Shown here piece after piece: positions 53,904-61,070 of a stretch of DNA of 64,000 bases (within the stretch, counting starts at the first letter, position 1; each line of letters starts with the position of its first letter). Below the pieces are notes generated by a model. The model was given only the letters and a program-made list of their open reading frames with translations, searched no databases and was not told where the DNA came from. Made by a program: the position numbers and the translations under genes. The stretch is from Emcibacteraceae bacterium (GTDB lineage: Bacteria > Pseudomonadota > Alphaproteobacteria > Sphingomonadales > Emcibacteraceae), in assembly GCA_028281625.1 (NCBI GenBank), contig JANQJN010000078.1:41770-105769 (forward strand), given 5' to 3'.

Positions 53904-54338
53904 TTGGCCAGAAAAGAAGACAAATTTCTTGATGATTTTCTCGCGTATCTATTGGCGCGTGCAAGTCATTTGGTATCAGAAGATTATGCTATTGTTTTAA
54001 AAGAAGCGGGTATAGACAGACCACGCTGGCGCGTACTCGCTTCACTTAGTGATTATGATAAAATGACAATTGGCGAGCTTGCACGCAAAGTTTTGATGAA
54101 GCAGCCAACATTGACCAAAGTTCTCGATAAAATGGAAGAAGAGAAACTTGTAAAACGCCGGCATTCCAAGGAAGACCGGAGAGCCATTAAGATCGCGATC
54201 ACAAAAAAAGGAAAAGAAAAAGTCTCTAAACTTCTGATCAAGGCTAAAAAACATGAAAAGGCAATTCTAAAAAACTACACCAAAGAAGAAGAGAAGGTCT
54301 TGAAACACGTATTAAGAACTTTCATCGAAAGATTGTAG
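53904..54338 (+). CDS. MarR-family transcriptional regulator
   Basis: A 144-residue winged-helix regulator from TTG 53904, with GGAAAG eight bases upstream. The MarR pattern is clear: IGELARKVLMKQPTLTKVLDKMEEEKLVKRRHSKEDRR. It lies 14 bases after the rubredoxin fusion gene and probably senses the substrate or an intermediate of the nine-gene pathway. MarR regulators (IacR, IadR) also control known indole-3-acetate catabolic clusters. Confidence 0.9.
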   Translation: MARKEDKFLDDFLAYLLARASHLVSEDYAIVLKEAGIDRPRWRVLASLSDYDKMTIGELARKVLMKQPTLTKVLDKMEEEKLVKRRHSKEDRRAIKIAITKKGKEKVSKLLIKAKKHEKAILKNYTKEEEKVLKHVLRTFIERL

Positions 54339-54853
54339 TGACAGCCATGTATAGGGAATATTGCAGCTGCCTCAGGATCCGCAAATTTCAATTTTGGGCT
54401 GCTCAGGAATTCCCACCCATTTGGAAATGATTATGAAATTGTCTTATGTTGAACCACCGTCACGGGAACTAATAATCCGCGTGTCGAGGGTGGTAACGTA
54501 TATAAGTTAAAAAAAATTCGAGGTGGGACTTTCGGGTGCCGTTGGAGTGACAAAAGTTGTTTATCTAAAAAAACAGTGGAAAGCTGAATGACCTCTAACG
54601 ACCCAAAGTAGGCAAATAGAAAAACGCACTTTTACAACCCAAGTTATAAGTATGAGCACTTTTTGACGCACAGAATATGACAATGACTAGCCTATAAAAA
54701 GGGGAGTTGAAATAAACTGAACTGACTAGTAATTTTATGAACGACCCGAGAACAAATGACATTTTAAGTAATGCAAAAATATGTATTGCGGGACCTAGCC
54801 ATAAAGTAAAGTCAAATATAATGATAACTCGATTACTTTGAAGAAAGAGTGTG
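54339..54853. other. Intergenic region, mostly empty
   Basis: About 515 bases without a credible gene. A GCTGC(C)TCAGGA(A)T word occurs twice (about 54365 and 54400). ACCACC and GGTGGT arms lie around 54457-54495. A GGGTCG-type element is at 54583-54613 on the minus strand. Confidence 0.55.
54583..54613 (-). repeat. GGGTCG-type short element (minus strand)
   Basis: Read on the minus strand this gives CTTTGGGTCGTTAGAGGTCA, sharing CTTTGGGTCG with the elements at 3434, 17013 and 57570, and GGGTCGTTAG with the one at 26940. Confidence 0.45.
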
Positions 54854-56338
54854 ATGAAAAAGATTTGTAGTTTTGTAATTCTGGTTTTGAGTATATTAGC
54901 CAGCTATACGGCGCAGGCAAACGAAAACAACTGGAATTTTCTAATCATCGTGGTCGATGACTTGGGACAGATGGATATTTCGCCCAACAATCCAAACACC
55001 TTTTATCAGACACCAAATTTGCAAAAACTTGCTTCTGAAGGTGTCCGTTTTAGCCAAAATTATTCAGCAAGCCCTGTCTGTAGCCCGGCGCGCGTAGCCT
55101 TAATGACTGGGCGCCATCCAGCACGCATCAACGCCACAGATTGGTTTCATATGGAAGAAGGTCAGGGGCGAGCAGAAACGTATCAATGGGCAAAAGATAT
55201 TCAATATATGCCGCTCGAAGAGAAAACCATCGCCGAAGCTTTGAAACCAAAGGGGTATCAGACCTCATTTATTGGAAAATGGCATTTAGGGCATGATGAA
55301 AAATACTGGCCAGAAAATCAGGGGTTTGACCGGAATATCGGCGGATATTGGAGCGGTTCTCCCCGCGGCAGCCATGAAGAACTAGGTATAGGCTATTTTT
55401 CGCCGTTCAATAATCCGCGATTAACGGATAAAGAAAAAGGCGAATATCTAACCGAAAGATTAAGTAGTGAAGCTATAAATTTACTTGAAGAATACAGCAG
55501 AAATGACGATCCGTTTCTCATGGTCCTTTCCTTCTACACAGTGCATACGCCATTAAACGCACCGGAGGAAACAGTAAAAAAATATGACCAATTGTCTCAG
55601 GAGAATAACTTAACAGGCATATTTACAGAAGAAGAACAAGTATGGCCAACAGAGGAAGTGCGCGTGGTGAGACAAAATCAAACTCACCCGACCTACGCCG
55701 CGATGGTGGAGCAAATGGACTTGAACATTGGTCGAGTGCTTGACCAGCTTGAAAAAACAGGCCTCGCAGAAAATACTGTGGTGTTTTTTACATCTGACAA
55801 TGGTGGACTTTCTTCGGCTGAAGGGTCGCCAACAAGTAATCTACCATTTCGGGGTGGCAAGGGCTGGATGTATGAAGGCGGTATTCGCGTTCCGTTGCTG
55901 GTCAAATGGCCGAATAATGGGAAGGCCGGTTTCGAAAATCCTGTCCCGGTCTCTGGCCTTGATATTTTTCCGACCGTCATGGAGATATCAAACTCTAAAT
56001 CTGCCGAAGTTGATGGAAAAAGCTTGGTTGCTATGATTAAAGGTGAAGCGCTTTCCAGTGATCTTCCTATTTTCTGGCACTATCCCCATTACAGTAATCA
56101 AGGAGGCATTCCCGCTTCAGCAATACGCCTGGGCGAATACAAACTAATACAAAGGTTGGAAGATGGACAATATCATCTTTATAACTTGGTAAGTGATCCT
56201 GGTGAACAAAATGATTTGGCCGATGATAAACCAGATCTCGTTGGGCAAATGCGTGCACTACTTTTTGATTGGTATAAAGAAACTGGAGCAGAGTTTTTAA
56301 GGGAAAAAGACGGCAAACAACCATGGCGCCCGTGGTGA
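54854..56338 (+). CDS. Sulfatase (arylsulfatase family)
   Basis: A 494-residue secreted enzyme with a signal peptide ending near YTAQANE. The metal site begins with VVDDLGQ, and the formylglycine motif is CSPAR with the Cys at about residue 76; IGKWHLGH and FTSDNGGL are further conserved parts. It cleaves a sulfate ester, and needs a formylglycine-generating enzyme, which is not in the window. ATG 54854 is preferred to the GTG just before it. Sulfatases of this group often act on algal sulfated glycans, but no glycan enzyme adjoins it. Confidence 0.92.
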   Translation: MKKICSFVILVLSILASYTAQANENNWNFLIIVVDDLGQMDISPNNPNTFYQTPNLQKLASEGVRFSQNYSASPVCSPARVALMTGRHPARINATDWFHMEEGQGRAETYQWAKDIQYMPLEEKTIAEALKPKGYQTSFIGKWHLGHDEKYWPENQGFDRNIGGYWSGSPRGSHEELGIGYFSPFNNPRLTDKEKGEYLTERLSSEAINLLEEYSRNDDPFLMVLSFYTVHTPLNAPEETVKKYDQLSQENNLTGIFTEEEQVWPTEEVRVVRQNQTHPTYAAMVEQMDLNIGRVLDQLEKTGLAENTVVFFTSDNGGLSSAEGSPTSNLPFRGGKGWMYEGGIRVPLLVKWPNNGKAGFENPVPVSGLDIFPTVMEISNSKSAEVDGKSLVAMIKGEALSSDLPIFWHYPHYSNQGGIPASAIRLGEYKLIQRLEDGQYHLYNLVSDPGEQNDLADDKPDLVGQMRALLFDWYKETGAEFLREKDGKQPWRPW

Positions 56339-56466
56339 GGGCCTTTCATCTACAAAATATTAAAAAACATTAACTTACCGGGCAAAACGCTGGTGCAACA
56401 AGTGCAATATTTTATGACTTTTATTTTCTACGATAATTTTAGAATTTTACTTATAGGAGTACAATA

Positions 56467-57552
56467 TTGATAAAATTCTTTTCTCTATTCATTCTAATGA
56501 TTGTCACAATTTTATCGAATTTACCAGCTGGCAATGCAAACGAGCTACCGGAAGACGTAAACCATCAAGCGCAAGTTCGCATCGATACAGGTTACCATTT
56601 AGGAACCGTGATAGGAATTATCGATAATAATGGCTCCCGATTTTACGGTTTCGGGCAAATGTCGCTAACAGATCATAAAAAACCCAATAAAAACTCAATA
56701 TTTGAGATAGGTTCTCTGACCAAACCTTTTACTACGCTTTTGTTGGCAGCATTGGAAACGGAAGGAAAAATGGACTTCAATGAACCAGTGAAGAATTATG
56801 TTCCTGCGCTAAGAAATGCTATTGGGAATAATGGTAAATCTAGTACTTTGAAAAACTTAGTTACACATACAGCTGGGCTTCCAAGAAACCCGGACAATAC
56901 TAGAAGAGATGATAGCAATCGCTTTGCAGACTATACCGTGCAAGATTTAAACGAATTTCTTTCGACCTATTCGTTTGAGGGCGGAACACCAGAGTATAGT
57001 TATTCTAATCTAGGTTTCTTAATTCTTGAGCATGCGATTGAGAATGAACTGAAGTCATCTTATGAAACACTACTTCAGGAAAAGATTTTAGATAGACTAA
57101 ACTTAAATGATACTCACTTTGATGTTCCTAATAGCAAGCGTCAAAGGCTGGTGGCAGGATTTAGAGCTGGTGAGATTACCGATGAGGTGAATTTAGGTGA
57201 GTTTCCTGCGATGGGTGGACTTAAGTCAACAGCTGAAGATATGTTGAGGTTTTTAGGCGCGCAAATTGGGTTAGTTCCTTCAAATTTGCATAAACCGATA
57301 AAACTTATTCAGTCTGAAGTGTATTCGGACGATGAAATCAGTATGAGTTTAGGTTGGGAAATATTAAAACGCGAGGAAAGCGGAAAGACAATTTACAAGT
57401 TTAGCGGAGGAACTAATGGTTTTGTCAGCTTTATGGCGTTTGACGCAGAGGCTCAAATAGGAGTTGTTGTTTTGGTCAACGGCACAAGATATTTTAGTGA
57501 TTTAGCCTTAAAAATTTTGGATCCTACCTATCCACTTCGAGATGTTAAGTAA
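56467..57552 (+). CDS. Serine hydrolase, class C beta-lactamase family
   Basis: A 361-residue secreted protein. TTG 56467 is the likely start, with AGGAG seven bases upstream and a signal peptide ending near AGNANE. The SxxK motif is Ser83-Leu-Thr-Lys86, the YxN motif is Tyr179-Ser-Asn181, and the third motif lies in FSGGTNGF. It may be a beta-lactamase, D-aminopeptidase or esterase; the motifs do not separate these. Its 3' end and flank are duplicated at 16859-17275. Confidence 0.9.
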   Translation: MIKFFSLFILMIVTILSNLPAGNANELPEDVNHQAQVRIDTGYHLGTVIGIIDNNGSRFYGFGQMSLTDHKKPNKNSIFEIGSLTKPFTTLLLAALETEGKMDFNEPVKNYVPALRNAIGNNGKSSTLKNLVTHTAGLPRNPDNTRRDDSNRFADYTVQDLNEFLSTYSFEGGTPEYSYSNLGFLILEHAIENELKSSYETLLQEKILDRLNLNDTHFDVPNSKRQRLVAGFRAGEITDEVNLGEFPAMGGLKSTAEDMLRFLGAQIGLVPSNLHKPIKLIQSEVYSDDEISMSLGWEILKREESGKTIYKFSGGTNGFVSFMAFDAEAQIGVVVLVNGTRYFSDLALKILDPTYPLRDVK

Positions 57553-57720
57553 GGAAGCCTATCTCGCTGCTTTGGGTCGATAGCAATCATTTAGAGATTG
57601 CCTGTTATTGTCTTTTTGCGCGATCAAATTCCCAGTAAATTCCCTGTATTTTAGGGAATTGAGCCAGAGACGGGTTAACGAGCGACTGGTAACGCCACCA
57701 TTTACCCTTCTTTACTGAAA
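57553..57720 (+). repeat. 3' flank repeat shared with 16997-17275
   Basis: It carries CTTTGGGTCG at about 57570, a GCAATC/GATTGC hairpin, and the palindrome AATTCCCT-N7-AGGGAATT at 57638-57660 followed by GAGACGGGTTA. It is about 107 bases shorter than the 17 kb copy. The hairpins may also end transcription, though T-runs are poor. Confidence 0.7.
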
Positions 57721-57726
57721 ATCTCA

Positions 57727-59793
57727 TCATTGGAAATCTCTGGGGATAATTTCGTCCCAGGATTTTTCGTGGGTGACTTCACCGTTTACTTTTAGCCGTC
57801 GGTGGAAGATCAGTCGGAAATTTTCTTCATCACTGCTGAAGGTGACATCCTGTTCAAGGCGCAAAGTGCGACCTTCAAGTTCTTTGACCACCGCATAGGT
57901 TCCCTGAACGGACGTTACCGCCGGGTTGGTGTCTGAAGTGCGATGTTCAAGTTCTTCTTCAAACCTTTCAATCCCCCAGGGAAATTGTGACGCTGTCGCA
58001 TTGCGGGCAAATCCGTAAGACTGTCCGGTTTGCTCGTCACAATGAATGGTATCAATTTCTGCGTAACCTGTGACGTTACCGGCATCAATAGATCCAAAAC
58101 CGGGCAAAGAAGGGCTTTCCACAGGTTCCTTAAACGTCGGTACGGGGCGGTCTTCAAATGGGATCACTGGCAGATCAACGCGGGCGCTGTTCTGACCGCC
58201 TACTGTAAGAGTGGTTGTCATGGGGTATGGCGTGGGCCACAGCATTGGCCACATGCCATTGGTCACAGCCAGGCGAATTTTGTGACCTTTTGGAAAGACC
58301 CATGAGGTAAAATGCATCTTTATATTGAGAGGAATTTCTTCGCCTGGGACAATGTCTTCGGGCTGACGCGCTGAATTTCTGTGTGTGCCGTTAAATCCTG
58401 CACCTGTGACCTGAGTGACCGACCCATCCGGTGCCACATCCGATATGCGGGCGACCCAGTTGGCTCTTGTAACGGGTGCCGAAACATTCAAGAACGCTTG
58501 CGGATGGCCAAGTATTTCAAGGGGTTCTTCAAGGGGCGCTGTTTCATATACAAGGGCATAATCATCCATAGGCTGCTGATCAGGCGGAACACTGCCCCAC
58601 CACATAACCGGACCGCCGCCTTCAAGTCCTACGGACGCTTTATATTCTAAATTATGAATCGCTTCTTCCGTTGGCTCAATGGATAATTCATTATTGGCTG
58701 TGGCGAACAGGGACTTTATTTCCGTTCTTTCGATGGGCCAACCTTCTTCAAAGCGCCACTTACCGGGAATATCGACGATGTCAGATTGCGGTGGGTGCCA
58801 GTCGCGGATAAAAACACTGAATTTCGGTTCGTCCATAATCCCGGTATCAATGCCTTTTAACCAATGATCAAACCAGCGTACCGCTTCATGGCGCCATTCG
58901 ATGCGCGGCGTGTGGCCAGCGTTATGGGGCTGGTCATGATCCCACGGGCCGATCAGAGCTTTAACGGGTGCATCAACATTTTCAAGCATTCGTGGCAGGG
59001 AATTACGGTAACCATCATACCAGCCGCCAATGTGATAGCCGGGTATTTTGATCTGGTCATATTTATCCAGTGTAGATGCCCGGTCCCAGAAGGCGCTGTC
59101 ACGCTGATTTCGCATATAGGTATAGACGCTGGGTTCAGCTTCAAAACGGTTTTTAAGCCAGTCGTCATCCAAAACATAATCTGGCGCACCGGGCAGGGAG
59201 TTGTTCAGATCATTGCTCATCATCCAGCTGTCGGTATGGATAATGCCGTCCATATAGTGCACATCTTCCTGATAGATCGCTTCGGTGGCCATCATCGCCA
59301 TAAAGGCTTTTAGCGCAGGTGGATTACGCACAGCCATCTGAATGGAATTAAAACCGCCCCAGGATAGCCCGATCATGCCCACATTGCCGTTGGACCAGTC
59401 CTGCTTGGAAAGCCAGTCGATGACCACTTCGCCGTCGTTCAGTTCAATGTCTGAATATTCGTACGGAATAACATGGCCTTCGCTTCTGCCCGTACCCCTT
59501 ATATCAACCCGTGCAAAAACATACCCGTGTTCTACGAAGTAGCCGTAAGCACTGTAAAGCCCGCCGCGGCTTTCTGTTTTACGGTAAGGTTCATATTCAA
59601 GGATCACCGGTATTCTTTCGCCGGAATTTATATCGGTGGGGAAATATAGATCAGCGGCCAAGTTTACACCATCCGCCATCGGGATCATCACTTCACGAAT
59701 TTCAATGGCTGCGGTCTGCGCTTGGTCAGTTACTTCAGTGCAGGCTTGCACCAGCAATGCAAAAGTCAAAAGAATAATTGCTCTAAAACGCAT
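57727..59793 (-). CDS. CocE/NonD-type alpha/beta hydrolase (X-Pro peptidase S15 family), lipoprotein
   Basis: A 688-residue protein with a lipobox VQAC at Cys18, so it is likely membrane-anchored outside the cytoplasm. The nucleophile Ser144 is in GLSWGG, and GPWDHDQPHN contains the likely catalytic His. A C-terminal beta-rich domain from about residue 400 is typical of CocE and glutaryl-7-ACA acylases. It hydrolyses an ester or amide; the substrate is unknown. A divergent Rieske gene lies upstream. Confidence 0.9.
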   Translation of the reverse strand: MRFRAIILLTFALLVQACTEVTDQAQTAAIEIREVMIPMADGVNLAADLYFPTDINSGERIPVILEYEPYRKTESRGGLYSAYGYFVEHGYVFARVDIRGTGRSEGHVIPYEYSDIELNDGEVVIDWLSKQDWSNGNVGMIGLSWGGFNSIQMAVRNPPALKAFMAMMATEAIYQEDVHYMDGIIHTDSWMMSNDLNNSLPGAPDYVLDDDWLKNRFEAEPSVYTYMRNQRDSAFWDRASTLDKYDQIKIPGYHIGGWYDGYRNSLPRMLENVDAPVKALIGPWDHDQPHNAGHTPRIEWRHEAVRWFDHWLKGIDTGIMDEPKFSVFIRDWHPPQSDIVDIPGKWRFEEGWPIERTEIKSLFATANNELSIEPTEEAIHNLEYKASVGLEGGGPVMWWGSVPPDQQPMDDYALVYETAPLEEPLEILGHPQAFLNVSAPVTRANWVARISDVAPDGSVTQVTGAGFNGTHRNSARQPEDIVPGEEIPLNIKMHFTSWVFPKGHKIRLAVTNGMWPMLWPTPYPMTTTLTVGGQNSARVDLPVIPFEDRPVPTFKEPVESPSLPGFGSIDAGNVTGYAEIDTIHCDEQTGQSYGFARNATASQFPWGIERFEEELEHRTSDTNPAVTSVQGTYAVVKELEGRTLRLEQDVTFSSDEENFRLIFHRRLKVNGEVTHEKSWDEIIPRDFQ

Positions 59794-59843
59794 GTTTTAA
59801 TCCCCTAATTCCCTTTTTTAACATGGTACAGCAGTTGACGATT

Positions 59844-59873
59844 TTGGCAATATTTTTTGTACGGTTGTATAAT
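59844..59873 (+). promoter_or_regulatory. Sigma70-type promoter for Rieske gene
   Basis: TTGGCA (59844-59849) and TATAAT (59868-59873) are spaced by 18 bases, 56 bases before the GTG start. A TTGACG slightly upstream is too far from the -10 box to be its partner. Confidence 0.55.
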
Positions 59874-59929
59874 GGTGTGATATAAGATGCAGAATCAATT
59901 ATAATGTGGTCGGTTTATAGGGGAAAAAA

Positions 59930-61066
59930 GTGCAAGCGATTGAAAAAACACTGCCATCAAACTGGTATTTGGATGAAGATATATTCGCGCTGGAACGCGA
60001 ACATATCTTTTTTAAAGAGTGGGTATGCATAGGTCGCGAGGAAGAATGGCCAGACGCTGGCTCTCATAAAGTGCTGGATATACTGGGTGAAAGCATCATT
60101 GTCGTGCGCAGTAAAGAAGGCAGGATTAATGGTTTTTATAATGTCTGCGTCCATCGCGGTTCACAGCTTTGCGCGACGAGCGACAAACTTGCCGAAGACC
60201 GTCTTCCCATTAAAGGGGGTGTAATTGGAAGTAAGTTGATTATGTGCCCCTATCATGCCTGGAGTTATGACCTTGATGGTAACTTGAAAGCCGCACCCCA
60301 TATGGCAGGAGTGGAAGGTTTTAACAAAGAAGATTACCATCTTCATAAAGTGGCAGTTGAAATACACTCTGGATTTGTTTTTATCAATATGACCCCTGAT
60401 AGCGCTCCTGACTTTAACGATCATGTTGCCACCCTAGATAAAAATTTTTCTCGCTACGGACTGGGCAATCTTCGGATCGCCAAAACCATTCATTATGACA
60501 TTGATGCCAACTGGAAAGTGCTCTGCGAAAATTACAATGAATGTTATCACTGCGGCCCTGTGCATCCGGAACTCTGTCAGATCGTGCCAGCATTCAAGGA
60601 CAAAGGAGGGGCCGACTTGAATTGGGATAAAGGCATTCCCCATACAGAAGGCGCTGATACATTTACCTTCACTGGTACAAGCACACGCCGGTCCTTCCCG
60701 GAGTTAAACGAGGATGAGCAGACCCATCACAAGGGCGAGCTTCTTTATCCCAACATGTTTATCAGTCTTGCACGTGAACATTTGGCGATTTTTATCTTCC
60801 TGCCGGAAAGCGCTGGGCGGACTCGTCTTGACTGCCATTTCCTCTTCGAGCCATACGAAATGGAAAAGGATGATTTTGATGGTTCAGACGCCATCGATTT
60901 TTGGCATATCGTGAACCAGCAAGACTGGCATATTTGCGAGCGCGTACAAAAAGGCATGTCCGCACGGGTCCATGATTATGGTATCTTCTCACCCATGGAA
61001 GATTGGAACCTGGACATCAGAAAATATGTCTCCGACCGTATCGGTCCATATGTGGATAGCGCTTAA
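59930..61066 (+). CDS. Rieske oxygenase, betaine-demethylase/choline-monooxygenase type
   Basis: A 378-residue enzyme starting at GTG 59930 with AGGGGAAA before it. The Rieske ligands are Cys73-His75 (CVHRG) and Cys106-His109 (CPYH). The iron site reads NYNECYHCGPVH with Glu204, His207 and His212; the Glu-Cys-Tyr-His form is typical of GbcA, stachydrine demethylase and choline monooxygenase. It probably demethylates or hydroxylates a quaternary amine. No reductase gene is adjacent. If it makes dimethylglycine, the product could lead to sarcosine for the sox operon, but these are 51 kb apart. Confidence 0.85.
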   Translation: MQAIEKTLPSNWYLDEDIFALEREHIFFKEWVCIGREEEWPDAGSHKVLDILGESIIVVRSKEGRINGFYNVCVHRGSQLCATSDKLAEDRLPIKGGVIGSKLIMCPYHAWSYDLDGNLKAAPHMAGVEGFNKEDYHLHKVAVEIHSGFVFINMTPDSAPDFNDHVATLDKNFSRYGLGNLRIAKTIHYDIDANWKVLCENYNECYHCGPVHPELCQIVPAFKDKGGADLNWDKGIPHTEGADTFTFTGTSTRRSFPELNEDEQTHHKGELLYPNMFISLAREHLAIFIFLPESAGRTRLDCHFLFEPYEMEKDDFDGSDAIDFWHIVNQQDWHICERVQKGMSARVHDYGIFSPMEDWNLDIRKYVSDRIGPYVDSA

Positions 61067-61070
61067 GCCA

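Noticed and set aside
58864-59313. 149-aa plus-strand ORF
   Set aside because: It lies wholly antisense inside the CocE-type hydrolase gene, whose frame carries the catalytic motifs.
59835-59873. TTGACG as -35 box for the Rieske gene
   Set aside because: It is 27 bases from TATAAT, too far; TTGGCA at 59844 has 18-base spacing.
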